64,000 nt of DNA, from contig JAFRDO010000087.1 of assembly GCA_017403825.1 (NCBI GenBank), positions 1-64,000 of the forward strand. Reading direction: 5' to 3'. Made by a program: the position numbers and the translations under genes. The stretch's first letter is position 1; each line of letters starts with the position of its first letter. The notes under the pieces were generated by a model, which had not been told where the DNA came from, searched no databases, and saw only the letters and a list, made by a program, of their open reading frames with translations. The DNA comes from Kiritimatiellia bacterium (GTDB taxonomy: Bacteria; Verrucomicrobiota; Kiritimatiellia; RFP12; UBA1067). Shown piece after piece: positions 6,737 through 17,400 of the stretch.

Positions 6737-9664
6737 TCACTTGCATATCTCGACAAGCATGTCGGTGAAATGACCAAGGTCGGAGACCTCGCACCACTCA
6801 CAGTCCGAATGGCCTCCGTCGAGGTTCATTGCCAGACAGGAGATCGACCCCTTGAATCCGCTGAACCAGCGCATGTCGTTGGCGCCGCGCCCGTTCTCCG
6901 GCGCGCATGAGCGATCCGGATAGTACTTCTTGGTAATTTCGCAGATGCGCAGGAACACCGGCGACTTGGGGTCGCCGCACGCCGCAGGCGTTCCGCGTAT
7001 GAGCTCCGTCTTGAGACCGGTGATCTTCTCAATCAGCGCACGCTCCGTCTCAAGGCCGTTCTCCTCTTCGGTGAACCGCACGTTCACAGTCATGGAAGCT
7101 TCCCCGGGTATGCGGTTCTGGGACTCGCCCCCGCTGAACATCGTGACCGACGCGCAGTTCTTCCTCTCGCCCGGTTCGCGCTTCGGATAGCCGTCACGCA
7201 ACTTGATCGCGGCCTCCGCAAGCGTATAGATCGGATTCTCGCATTTTTCAGGGAACGAGGCATGCCCGGCCTTGCCGTACGCCGTCACCTTGTAGTACGA
7301 GCACCCCATGCAGGAATACTGTATCTTGTCCTTCTTCGTGCCGGAGTCCAGCACGATTATCGCCTTCTTCGGGAAGCCGTAGCCTTGGTCAAGGACAGAC
7401 CTCGTGGTCGAGCCGCCGATTTCCTCGTTGGACGCGAAGATGCAGCCGACTGACGCCTTGCCGTTCAAGGCGACAAGCGCCTTCGCTCCGCAGAATGCGT
7501 TGGCCTTCGTGTCGCATGCGCCTCTGGCATAAAGCCGATTCCCTTTGAGCTTCGGCTTGAACATCTCCGGAGACGATGCCGCCACGACGTCGAGATGGGT
7601 GACGAGCGCATAGTCCGGATTCTTCAGCTCGGGAACCGTCGCCGCGTAGAGGACCTTGCGTCCGTCGGCCTCGGGAGCATAGAGAACCTTGCACCATACG
7701 CCTCTGGATTCCAGGTACGACCTCATCCATTCAATGGAGCGGTCGCATTCGCACACGTCAGTCGAAACGCTCGGTATCGCCAACAGATCCGAAAGGAGCT
7801 TCACGTCATCGTCACCAGCCTTTTTCGACGCCTCCGTGCCCGGCTGCGGCCCGACGGCGGCTTCGACGATCTTCCTGTGCGAGGCCTTCAGAACTTCCTT
7901 GTCGAACTTGAAAACCCTGCGGTCGTATGTGAGAAGTCCGTTCACCTCGCGCTCGACGTCGGTTGTTTGCGTGTAGATGGAGCCGCCCATGCCCGCAGCC
8001 GCAAACTCCGCAACTTTGTCCATGTAATCAAGGTAGCGACGCTCCAGCACTTTCGGATCGCTGGCTTCGATATAGCCGTAGTTCTTGTCGTTGACGTCCC
8101 AAAGATGATCCTTCACCTTAAGCGCGATGCCTCCGAACTCGCCAAGGAACGATATCCGGCGGTCATTGACCGGCGGCATCACCGGCTCGGGATAGTGGTG
8201 ATAATCGACAAAGTCCGCCGCTTCGCACGCTTCGGACGGCCTGTGGGCGGTCGGCTTCTTCTTGCCGCGCCAATGCCCAAGCTGCGCCTCGTAAACGCAA
8301 TTCCCGCCCTCGTAGTCGTTCCAGCCCGAAGGTCCGTTCACCAGCCTGGTCGGGTCGTAACGCTTCGTCCAGTCAAGCGTGGAATGGGTAAGGAACTCGC
8401 GGGGCTGCCCCCACGCCTCGTTGTAGGGAATCCACACGCCTATCGAAACTACGTTCATCAGGTGATCCATCACACGCTTCCAATCGCGGCGGTAGAAGCC
8501 ATAGCGGACGGTGTCCGTGCCGTGCCCGCCCGGTATGTCGTGGCGGTCCTCTGGGAAGTCGCACGGCATATCCTGCAGAAGCAGCAACCCGAGCTTGTCG
8601 CAGAGGTAGTAGTAGCGCAGCGGCTCGATCTTGATGTGCTTGCGCATCGAATTGAAGCCGTACTCCTTCAACGCCATGATATCGAACTCCATCGCCTCGT
8701 CCGACGGCGGAGTGAGAAGCCCGTCCGGCCACCAGCCCTGGTCGAGCGTACCGAGGATGTAGTACGGCCTGTTGTTCAAGAAGAACCGCAGCACGCCCTT
8801 CGCATCCCTGCGCTTCTCGAACTTGCGCATGCCAAAGTAACCCTTTACCGAATCGCTGCCGCATTTGGCGGTGAAGTCGTAGAGATTAGGCGCCTCAGGA
8901 CTCCACAGGCGGAACCCCGCCGGCATCTTTACGGTTATGGCGTCACGGCCACGCACCGGCTCGCACCCGTCCACCGTCACTTCAATCTCGGCAGACCGCG
9001 AACCTGCGATGTCAAAATCGAACCTGACAGTTCCGTTGTCGACATCGGGCGTCACCTTGTACGAGCGGACGTAGGTTTCGGGCACGTTCTCCGTCCAAAC
9101 GGAGCCGACGATGCCGGAGCTCCTTGTGTAGAAACAGCTCTGCGGCTTGTGGATCTGCTTGCCGGTCGAGCCGTACGCCCCAAGCTCGGTCGGGTCCCAC
9201 ACGCAGACGGTCAGCTCGTTCTCGCCATCCTCGACGATGCCGGTGATGTCTGCGACGATAGGCACGTTTGCGCTTTCGTGCGGAACGTCGACTTCATTGT
9301 GTCCCACGAATACCTGAGCGCGGAAGTCGACTGCGTCAAGATGCAGGATGACACGCTCTCCCGGACGCTTCGCCGCCGTGAAGGCCCTGCGGTACCAGAG
9401 GTACTCGTCGGCTTCCATCAGGCGTCCGACGCCGGAAAGCGGCGACTCTATCGCGAACGGCACGAGTATCTTCTTCGCCTGCCACTCGGCCGGCATCGCC
9501 GCAGTGTCATCCACCTTCGTGACCTGCCAGCTCCACTCGCCGTTAAGGCATTGCCAGTTCGAGCGCACCATCTGCGGACGCGGATACTCGCGCCAGGCGT
9601 TCTCCGCCGTAACCTTCTCTCCGAACGGCGTCATCATCGCCGCCAATACGATTGCTGTAAACAT
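6737..9664 (-). CDS. GH2 beta-galactosidase-like hydrolase fused to an M20 metallopeptidase
   Basis: A 975-residue continuous frame with two complete enzymes. Residues 1-600 are a GH2 protein: signal-like start, jelly-roll (about 30-200), immunoglobulin-like domain, then a TIM barrel with acid/base E416 (PYNEAWG) and nucleophile E509 (FLGEFGG). After a short linker (about 603-617) comes an M20 peptidase. It has the metal and catalytic residues H690 and D692 (THLDV), D718 (RGACDTKAN), E747/E748 (SNEEIGG) and a C-terminal His (GGHSDCE, 952). M20 enzymes cleave peptide or acyl-amide bonds, including N-acyl groups. AGGAGG precedes the ATG. This is the first gene of an operon with the GH50-like enzyme and the transporter. 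No frameshift or internal start was seen at the junction. Confidence 0.88.
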   Translation of the reverse strand: MFTAIVLAAMMTPFGEKVTAENAWREYPRPQMVRSNWQCLNGEWSWQVTKVDDTAAMPAEWQAKKILVPFAIESPLSGVGRLMEADEYLWYRRAFTAAKRPGERVILHLDAVDFRAQVFVGHNEVDVPHESANVPIVADITGIVEDGENELTVCVWDPTELGAYGSTGKQIHKPQSCFYTRSSGIVGSVWTENVPETYVRSYKVTPDVDNGTVRFDFDIAGSRSAEIEVTVDGCEPVRGRDAITVKMPAGFRLWSPEAPNLYDFTAKCGSDSVKGYFGMRKFEKRRDAKGVLRFFLNNRPYYILGTLDQGWWPDGLLTPPSDEAMEFDIMALKEYGFNSMRKHIKIEPLRYYYLCDKLGLLLLQDMPCDFPEDRHDIPGGHGTDTVRYGFYRRDWKRVMDHLMNVVSIGVWIPYNEAWGQPREFLTHSTLDWTKRYDPTRLVNGPSGWNDYEGGNCVYEAQLGHWRGKKKPTAHRPSEACEAADFVDYHHYPEPVMPPVNDRRISFLGEFGGIALKVKDHLWDVNDKNYGYIEASDPKVLERRYLDYMDKVAEFAAAGMGGSIYTQTTDVEREVNGLLTYDRRVFKFDKEVLKASHRKIVEAAVGPQPGTEASKKAGDDDVKLLSDLLAIPSVSTDVCECDRSIEWMRSYLESRGVWCKVLYAPEADGRKVLYAATVPELKNPDYALVTHLDVVAASSPEMFKPKLKGNRLYARGACDTKANAFCGAKALVALNGKASVGCIFASNEEIGGSTTRSVLDQGYGFPKKAIIVLDSGTKKDKIQYSCMGCSYYKVTAYGKAGHASFPEKCENPIYTLAEAAIKLRDGYPKREPGERKNCASVTMFSGGESQNRIPGEASMTVNVRFTEEENGLETERALIEKITGLKTELIRGTPAACGDPKSPVFLRICEITKKYYPDRSCAPENGRGANDMRWFSGFKGSISCLAMNLDGGHSDCEWCEVSDLGHFTDMLVEICK

Positions 9665-9724
9665 TATCCTCCTTCTATTTTATGCTATGATTCCGTACCC
9701 TGCTGCTTTTTCAGCGTGTTGTAT

Positions 9725-9733
9725 ATTATAGCA
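9725..9733 (-). promoter_or_regulatory. Extended -10 promoter of the GH2-M20 operon
   Basis: Minus-strand TGCTATAAT lies 60 nt before the ATG at 9664. The -35 position (9748-9753) is poor, as at other extended -10 promoters here. The remaining 9734-9770 holds no clear feature. Confidence 0.6.
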
Positions 9734-9770
9734 CAAATGCCCCTGCCGCGGGATGTGGCACGCCGCGCCT

Positions 9771-12182
9771 TTACCGGTCACAGCGCACGATCTCAATCCT
9801 ATCAAGATAGGCAAACTTTACGACAGGATGATTCTTGAACCCCCTGTTGCCGAATCCACCAAGGCGAAAGATGATTTGCTGACTTGGCGTAGGCGTCCAA
9901 GGAGCATCCATCTCATACCATTGATAGTCTCCTGACGGATCGCCATTGGTGAATTTCCGCACCGGTGCGCCGCCAAGCTCCAGATCGATGCGCTCGGCAC
10001 AGAATGCCCAAATGTCCTTGGGCGCGTCAGTCTTGCGCTCGACCTTGAGCCGGAAACGCAACTTGTATCTGGCATCAGGATCACAGTGGACGGAATCAAG
10101 GCGAAGCTTGAGCTGAGACGATATCGCCGCATCCGAAAACCGCACTGCCGCGCCATTCATGGCATTTGAATCCTGCACTACCTTCAATGCTCCGCCGTCA
10201 GAGGCAAACGCCAGCGAATCCGCCTCCACCACAACTGAATCCGACGCCTTGACCGACATGGGATCAAGCGCTGCCAGATAACGTATGCGGCGCTCGGCAT
10301 GGAGAGCCTCCTCCTCCTGCCCTGGCATTTTCTTCTTGCGTCCGGCAAGGATTGGATCATCGTCAAGTGCCTTGACGATGCGCCTTGCGGCCTGCTGAAG
10401 CTCGGCAAAACGCGCAGAGCGCACATATTCCGGGTGGGCCGTGCATTCATATTGGGCGCCCCAGTTGGATCGCATGATGCGCGTATAGTCGGTCGCGTTG
10501 AGCGCCCATTCCACGTTTCGCTCGCGGGCGGCATCGCCCTTCACCGCTTCGGCCGCCTGATGCCACCAGCCGGCGGCACGCTCGAAAAACTCGGTGGGGA
10601 GAGACGGCGAATTGAACGTGCCCCACATCTTGATCGGCTCCTTCTCTTCATCACGTGGCAGCGCATGAAGCTCCTCAAAGTATCTTCTGGCCCATGGCGC
10701 ACCAGCACCGTAGAAACCGGTGAAGAACCGATCAAGTAGCGGTTCGAGCGGCTGTTCGGGATTCCATAACAGATGCCCGATGAGCCACTGCTTCAGTTCC
10801 GACAGGTCGCCATGCGTGCCCTGATTGCCCTCCTCAAGACAGTAGTTCACCCCAATGTCATGAAATAGACGTATATCGCCGGCAATGGCCTTCACGTCCG
10901 GGAAGGCATGCCAGATGAACCTGAAATTGCAGGTATAGTCCCATGTGGCGAGGCGATTGGCAATCCTTCTCCATTTCGAGAGGTTCTCCACAAACTCGAC
11001 ATTCTTGGCGTAACGGCTTTCCGCCAAAGGCTTTGAATGGTCACATGCATCAGTGCAGAACTGTATCATGACGTTCTCGCGCGGCTTGATGTGTCTGGGA
11101 GGAACCAGCGTGTACCGATAGGCAAGCGTCTGTATCCACACGTCAGGATACTTCTTCGCCACTTCGGCGGCTATGGCGTTCACAAAAGCAAGCACGGACC
11201 CCATAGGCGAACCTTCCCTCTCGTCGATTGCGCGGCAATTCTCGCATTGGCACGGATCGCGCCAGTCCATCTGGCTCACCCCATAGTATTTTATTGCAGG
11301 ATAGCCCGCCGCTATGCGCTTGAGCACAAATTCCGCGGAAAGCCGGACCACATCAGGATTCGACAGACAAAGCTGGCCCTGTTTGCCGTTGCGACTTGCG
11401 ACCCTCCTGCCGCCAACTTCGCTATAGTATTCGGGATGATCCCTAAAATACTTTTCCGGAGGCAGAATGTTGAAGAACGAATGTGCGATCTTCAGTACAG
11501 GGTCAAACGCCAAATAGGGACCTCCATGCCGTTCCACGTAGAGATCGCGGCAGAAGAATCCGTCTATCTTCAGCTTGGCCGCGAAATCAGGGTTTCGCAA
11601 AACGTCGCGCCAAGTCGTATCCCGTCCGACGAACGCCGGCTTCTGCGTCACGTCAAACCCATTGGTCACAGAAAGCAGACCCCGCTCCGGCACGATCTCG
11701 AAGTCCGGAGCAAGCCACTCGCAGTCGAATTGATTCTCCAAAAGGTCATATACGCCAAACAACACTCCGCGATCGTCCCCGCCCCGGACAATGAGCCGCC
11801 CGTCGCGCACGACCGTACGGAACGAACCGTGCGGCAAGGCTCCGCTTTCACCAAGCACGGCGGTTGCAATGGACGTCTCGCCAAGCGCAACCGCATATCC
11901 TTTGACTGCAACAGGCTCAGATACGACCTCAAGACGTACGCCTGTCATTTTCTCCACATACTTGACAAGTTCCGAAGCGGCGTTCGTAATGCATGGCGAA
12001 GGAGATGCCGGCACAACGACCATGCAACCATACGACTTCCCCCGTTCGGCAATCACGAACGGCTTTTCTGCAAGCTGTCGCGCGCATCCCGCTGCTGCCA
12101 CAGCCGTCATCATGGCAAAAGACACGACGACTGCCAACAGCTTGACTATCGCAATTCTTTTCGAATTGAGAGTCAAAATCAC
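9771..12182 (-). CDS. Exported DUF4838 protein (alpha-glucuronidase-like)
   Basis: An 803-residue exported protein. The leader (IVKLLAVVVSFAMMTAVAAAG then Cys) could be a signal peptide or lipoprotein signal. Residues about 50-170 resemble the N-terminal alpha/beta domain of GH67/GH20-type enzymes (AASELVKYVEKMTG, GVYDLLENQFDCEWLAPD). The DUF4838 core follows (QMDWRDPCQCENC, FCTDACDHS, GHLLWNPEQP), and a C-terminal beta-sandwich carbohydrate-binding-like domain starts near 650. DUF4838 proteins are abundant in polysaccharide-degrading PVC bacteria; most activities are uncharacterised. The start codon is GTG, overlapping the preceding stop as GTGA, so translation is probably coupled to the surface-protein gene upstream. 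Confidence 0.82.
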   Translation of the reverse strand: MILTLNSKRIAIVKLLAVVVSFAMMTAVAAAGCARQLAEKPFVIAERGKSYGCMVVVPASPSPCITNAASELVKYVEKMTGVRLEVVSEPVAVKGYAVALGETSIATAVLGESGALPHGSFRTVVRDGRLIVRGGDDRGVLFGVYDLLENQFDCEWLAPDFEIVPERGLLSVTNGFDVTQKPAFVGRDTTWRDVLRNPDFAAKLKIDGFFCRDLYVERHGGPYLAFDPVLKIAHSFFNILPPEKYFRDHPEYYSEVGGRRVASRNGKQGQLCLSNPDVVRLSAEFVLKRIAAGYPAIKYYGVSQMDWRDPCQCENCRAIDEREGSPMGSVLAFVNAIAAEVAKKYPDVWIQTLAYRYTLVPPRHIKPRENVMIQFCTDACDHSKPLAESRYAKNVEFVENLSKWRRIANRLATWDYTCNFRFIWHAFPDVKAIAGDIRLFHDIGVNYCLEEGNQGTHGDLSELKQWLIGHLLWNPEQPLEPLLDRFFTGFYGAGAPWARRYFEELHALPRDEEKEPIKMWGTFNSPSLPTEFFERAAGWWHQAAEAVKGDAARERNVEWALNATDYTRIMRSNWGAQYECTAHPEYVRSARFAELQQAARRIVKALDDDPILAGRKKKMPGQEEEALHAERRIRYLAALDPMSVKASDSVVVEADSLAFASDGGALKVVQDSNAMNGAAVRFSDAAISSQLKLRLDSVHCDPDARYKLRFRLKVERKTDAPKDIWAFCAERIDLELGGAPVRKFTNGDPSGDYQWYEMDAPWTPTPSQQIIFRLGGFGNRGFKNHPVVKFAYLDRIEIVRCDR

Positions 12183-14392
12183 CTGATGATAACCTCCATG
12201 CCGAAACTACGGTACCGTAGCCAACCGGCGTCATCCAGTATCGCGCGCTTGCCGTTGAGTCGAATCGAACAGATCTGGCGTTCCGAGAGACCGTTCTTCG
12301 TCGTGCCGAACCGAACGGCACCCAGAAGATCACCAACCGAGTTCGTAGGGATCGTCACATCCAGCTGGGCGTTGGCATTCCACGCAACGGAAGACTGGTC
12401 GTAGCAGGTGAAGCATGACCCTTCCTCGAGCATAATTCCCGAATTGGCTGTGAGCGTGACCTTGCCCAGGCCGTTGCTCGTGTTCGCTGCCGCCGCAAAC
12501 GTTCCACCGCACAGCACGATCGGCGGCGGCGGATCATCGGGATTATAACCAGCGTTGGTAGTGGGAAGGGTGGTTTCGTAGCCGCGCCAGATGTTGGAGG
12601 CTCCAAGCTTGAACGTGCCGCCTTCGATCAACGTATCGGCAGGAACCGTGCAATTACCCTTGACCAGCATCGTTCCATGCCCGACCTTGCGCAGGACGTT
12701 CGTACGGTACGATGCAGTGCCCGTGTACATCCCAATTCCTTTGGTGCAGACGAAATCGGCGTCAAAGTCACCTAGTTTCGCCACGTTGAACGTATTGGTC
12801 ACCGTCACATTCGAAGGGCCGTAAAACTGAAGCATGACATCGTTGGTGGAAGGCGTTTCGCCACTTACATACCAAATCGCGCCCGGGACTGTCCGCCCGA
12901 TGCGCAGGTACTTGCCGGAGTTGGAGCTTACGCTTTTGATAAGCGCGCCATTGCGGAGAGTCAGCAAAGGGATGTCCGACCCCGTATCCCAATCGTACGG
13001 TTCGTCCACGCTCAGCTGCAACTTGCCGCCATTCAGCGAAACCATCGATGTGTGACCGAACACATGCATCTTTGCCTGTTGCAGAATGCCGCCTTTCTCG
13101 ACCTCAAAGTCGCACTTGCCTGACTTCAATCCGGTTCCGTTAACGCCTTGTGCGTTCAGTTTCAGTATGCCGTTCTCGGTCACTCTCACCCGCCCGTTGT
13201 AAAGATGGCTGTTGGATGTGTAGCTGGTCGGAAGGGCGTCCGTGTGGTCGATCTGCAACATCATCGGATATCCGTCGATCCCCTTCACAGTGAAACTGGC
13301 GGTTGTCTTGTATTCGCTCGTAAGGGAAATGCGGTTGGTGACGGCGGGCGATGACGTAGGCTTTGTGGTCGCAAAGAGGAACGTGCCGCTGCCGCTGCCG
13401 CCTGTCGGGATCCAATTAAATCCCGTCACGGAACCATCAAGCAAGGCAAGGGTTCCGCCTGATGGCTGCGGATAAGTTCGCGAGGCTACACCTTTGGAGA
13501 CATCGGCCACCTCGATGCCTGTACTCGGATACACGGTCGGCGAACCAGTGAACTTCACATTCCCCTCGAATCTTACCTTAAAGAGCGGTGTGATACGGTT
13601 GAGGCTGACGGTGTTGATGCCGTAGCCGTTGTTAAGGTTGCCCGTCGTGCGGATCGGCATATCCACCTTCTCCGTACCGTCCCAAAGCGTATCGACGTCA
13701 AAGCCTCTTTCGACCGGGGCAGAGGCGTCAGAATACACGGCGTAGGCCCCTAATATGCGCATCTTGATGTCATTCCCAACCTGCTTCAGCTCCGCCTTAA
13801 GCACCTTCACGTACTTGCGAGAACCGGAATCGGTCAATACCGTCTGGTACTGGAAAGTGATACGTCCCGGTTCGCGCACGATCTGATGGGGGAACATCGT
13901 GTTCTTGCTGCTCCAGGACGGGATCGACTTCCCGGTCTCGTCGTTGGAATCCTGAAGTGTCTCGACTGGCTCGTAGTCATCAACGTTGGCATTGGCAAAA
14001 ATTGTGGTATAGTCGGTGCCGACAAAAGTGTTGTACCCATGCCAAGTCGTGCTTCCTCTTGGGCAATATGTATAGACCGTACGGCACGATGCGTCGTTCT
14101 GGAATACGAGCGTGCCGGACGTGGCATTCGTGATGGTGGCGATCTTGTCCGAATTCGAGTCCGTGAAGAATATCTTGTCGCCGGTGAAGATGAACCTGTC
14201 GCCAGCGGCAGAGTTGATCGTCATCTTCTTGATCTTGTTCTCACTCGTGTACTGGAGCGTGATCTTTCCGTCCAGTATGCTGGTGGGATAGGTGCCGTTG
14301 AACGAGTTCGTGTCCCAGTTGTAGGTGTACTCGGCCGCATCAGCCAAACCACAGACAACCACCGCCGTAAGGATTACCAATAGCTTCTTCAT
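12179..14392 (-). CDS. Exported beta-strand-rich surface protein
   Basis: A 737-residue protein with a clear signal peptide (MKKLLVILTAVVVCGLADA). The rest is rich in Thr, Asn, Ser and Gly with repeating beta-strand phrases (for example VEKGGILQQAKMHVFG, IEGGTFKLGASN). This is the look of autotransporter-associated beta-strand or right-handed beta-helix proteins. No catalytic motif was recognised. The C-terminus ends in FGMEVIIR, similar to the other surface protein here (ends GTAIVIR), and may be a sorting signal. It is followed by the DUF4838 gene with a 4-nt overlap. A binding or scaffold role at the cell surface is inferred. Confidence 0.72.
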   Translation of the reverse strand: MKKLLVILTAVVVCGLADAAEYTYNWDTNSFNGTYPTSILDGKITLQYTSENKIKKMTINSAAGDRFIFTGDKIFFTDSNSDKIATITNATSGTLVFQNDASCRTVYTYCPRGSTTWHGYNTFVGTDYTTIFANANVDDYEPVETLQDSNDETGKSIPSWSSKNTMFPHQIVREPGRITFQYQTVLTDSGSRKYVKVLKAELKQVGNDIKMRILGAYAVYSDASAPVERGFDVDTLWDGTEKVDMPIRTTGNLNNGYGINTVSLNRITPLFKVRFEGNVKFTGSPTVYPSTGIEVADVSKGVASRTYPQPSGGTLALLDGSVTGFNWIPTGGSGSGTFLFATTKPTSSPAVTNRISLTSEYKTTASFTVKGIDGYPMMLQIDHTDALPTSYTSNSHLYNGRVRVTENGILKLNAQGVNGTGLKSGKCDFEVEKGGILQQAKMHVFGHTSMVSLNGGKLQLSVDEPYDWDTGSDIPLLTLRNGALIKSVSSNSGKYLRIGRTVPGAIWYVSGETPSTNDVMLQFYGPSNVTVTNTFNVAKLGDFDADFVCTKGIGMYTGTASYRTNVLRKVGHGTMLVKGNCTVPADTLIEGGTFKLGASNIWRGYETTLPTTNAGYNPDDPPPPIVLCGGTFAAAANTSNGLGKVTLTANSGIMLEEGSCFTCYDQSSVAWNANAQLDVTIPTNSVGDLLGAVRFGTTKNGLSERQICSIRLNGKRAILDDAGWLRYRSFGMEVIIR

Positions 14393-14421
14393 AGGACTGT
14401 TCCCCTGTTTATGTGTTCATT

Positions 14422-14430
14422 ATTATACCA
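14422..14430 (-). promoter_or_regulatory. Extended -10 promoter of the surface-protein/DUF4838 operon
   Basis: Minus-strand TGGTATAAT, 29 nt upstream of the ATG at 14392, leaving a leader of about 22 nt with an AGGGGA Shine-Dalgarno. No good -35. Confidence 0.65.
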
Positions 14431-14473
14431 AACCGATTCAGTGCGCCGCAAGCCGGTGCGCTGCCGCCCGTTC

Positions 14474-17400
14474 TCACAGCCCGCCGCCCCCTTCTCTTTC
14501 GAAATCCACACGCACCCGTGCCCGGGTCCAAGTCGGCCCCATGTCAAGATGAAGCCGTTTTCCCTGGCGAGCGCCGTGCGCTCCCGCGACGTGCAGCGTC
14601 GAAAGCTTCCGCGCGGAATCAACGCAAAGCACGACGGCCCCTGCTCCCTGCACCTCAAACGACACTCCTCCATCGTCGCCACTGAGACCATCAACGATCG
14701 CCGACGGAACATCAAAACCCACGGCGACCGATTCGGCCAACAGCACATGCCGCATATGCCCCTCGACGACCTCTGTCGAAAAGTTCAATCCGGGCGTTTT
14801 CACTTTCAGATGCTTCACGTTCCCGTCGGACGTCCAATCCGTATTGAGGAAAACCAATCTGCGAAACTTGCCGCACTCGTACAGATGCCAATCCACGTCC
14901 GTCACGTCGCCGGCGACGGAAATGTACGACAGAGAATCACCAGCCGCCTTTTCGCAGACATGGCGGTTAAAGGCCGAAAGCGCCGGATTGCCCCAGTAGT
15001 CGCCGACGGTCAGCGTCCAGACGCGCCCTTCGCCAATGCAATTCTCCACAAGAACCGGACGCCCCAACTGATCCTTGGCGAGTGGACGGGCAGAAAACAG
15101 CGTCGTGTCAAGCGCGGGTACGCCAGCAGACAGCTCGAAAGTCTTGCCGAGGCATTCCACCGACCGAATCTTCTCAAGAGAGGCGTCTTCGCGTATTTTC
15201 ACACCGCAGAGATCCGACAAGTCGCCGTTCCTAAGAAAGTCAAAGCCTCTCTTGCGAACCAGGAAATCACGGGTGACGCGCTGCGAACACTGCGCCGCGC
15301 TCAGAACGAGGTGTCCTCCCCTCCTGACGTATTCGACGAGATTCCCGTAAATGGCCTCGGTCATCGTATTCCAGCCAGGCAGCACAAGGAGCGAATAGGA
15401 GGAAAGCGTCTTCAGGTCGGCCGTTGCCGGGGTCAGATCCACCTGTCCGAACGGAGTGCCGGAATAGAAGAGCCTGATTTCACGGGGATCCTGCAGGACA
15501 GGATACAGCCATACGCCCGGCATGAACGTGTCAAGCATTTTCCATCCGTCTTCTGGAGTATCGAAGTCCCAACCGGCCGTCTCGGGGCCGAACTTGCCCC
15601 AGAACTTGGATCGCTTGACCGTTGGCGAAGCCTGAAGCCCTCCAATCACAAAATCGTAGTTGCCCTGAAGAAACCCTGTTTTCACCACTTCCCGTCCAAG
15701 CTCAATTGCGTTGCCGTAGTGATAAATGTCCTGGTAGATTGTACGATATTGCGCAGGTATGGAGTCGGAATAGGCATAGACCGTGTCGTGGTTGTAGCGG
15801 AGAGCCACCTCCTCGTCGTAAATGACCTGAGCTCCATTCAGCCAAGCCAGACTTGAGAGGATGAAAAGGCGTCTGACATGATCCTGGTCAAGAGGTGCGC
15901 GGGTGACATGGTTGGCGAAATGACAGCCCCATGGCGCACCGCCATACGTCTTGGACGCTCCTCGGGCCGCTGACAGCATCAGTGAAACGTGCGATGCAGG
16001 AACCTCGCTCAGCACCATCTTCACGCCCGCACCGTAATCGAGGTGCTGAACGGCCACGGCCTGCCCGACGACATCCCACTTCTTCATCCGCCTTTGATAG
16101 GCCTGCTGGCATTCCGGAAGCGTACGCCCCTCGCGGTCAGGATCCGGCTCGCCCCAGCCGTAGGCAAGGTTGCTCTGCTCGTGGCCATGTACACCGAGGA
16201 AATGCCCCGTCGGCAACGCCTTGAGAGAAGCGAGCAGATTGGCCATCTCAACGGGACCCGTTCCGTAGCCGCCGTCAATGGTGGCGACGAAACCGTATTT
16301 TGCGACCTTCTCGCTCCACCGTCTGCTGACTTCGGGTGTCACCTGTGCGGAGCGTTCGCGGAATACGACAAAATCCCCCCACTGCTCGTCATGCATCGAA
16401 TCGAGAAAGGCATCTGTGTCGCCGTTCTGCGGCGTCAAAAGGTCTGTTTCCGTGCCGACATGGAACCGCTTCTCCGCAGGCAGCGGAGGAAGTGCCGCGA
16501 GCCGCGGACGCAAGGTCGGCACCTCTGCGCCGACATACACGCGGTGCAGCAGGAGCTGTACATCCCCCGATGTCTTGCGAATGGCAAACTCATTGCCGTC
16601 GCAAGCCAGCTCTGCCCAGGGAACATCCATGTAAATGTCCTCGAGCTTCGGCAGGTTCATCCGCGTCGTGAAAAGATAAGAGAAGTCACGACGGACATTG
16701 CCGACGGAAACCGAGAAGGAAATCGGAGCGTCCTGCATGCACGGTCCCTTGTAGTCCATCACCGCCGTCAGTTGCAGACGAATCTTGCAACGTCCGTCCA
16801 CAGGTTTCGCCGTTGGATTGTACAGGGAAAATCCGACACGGCACTCTCCGTTAGAACCGACGACGGCACAGTACATGCTGTGATAGCGTGCCTTGGCGCT
16901 GTCTGCAAAGTCGTCCGGCACAAGCAATGCGCCGGCTTCCCCTTTCTCGTCAAGCGACTCCTCGAACGAACGGCGAGAGACTCGCATTCGGGCATCTTGA
17001 CCCAGATACACTTCAACAGGAACTCCTGAATACTTGCCCCCAAGACGGAAACGGATGTGTTCACGCTCAATAAGCTCACCCATGCGAAACTTGATGGCAC
17101 CGGATGCAAGGCAAAGCGACACCCTGCTGTCTGCATCGCCCTTGACCGCGAAGCGAATGCCCTCGAGAGAAAATGCCGCGCCGGGGACAACCTTCGAACG
17201 CCATGACAGCGGCTGCTCAATTGGCGACACTGCGCCGTCGCCATAAAGGCGCTCGGAACTCTCAATGTGCTGAGTCCAGCGGCAACGAGAATATCCGAGC
17301 CGGTCGAGATACAGAATCGACCCTCCATCTACGGACAGCGATCCGTCATAGGACAATGGCTCCGTACTGTGCGGAACGTAAGTGCAGCTTCGTCCCCACG

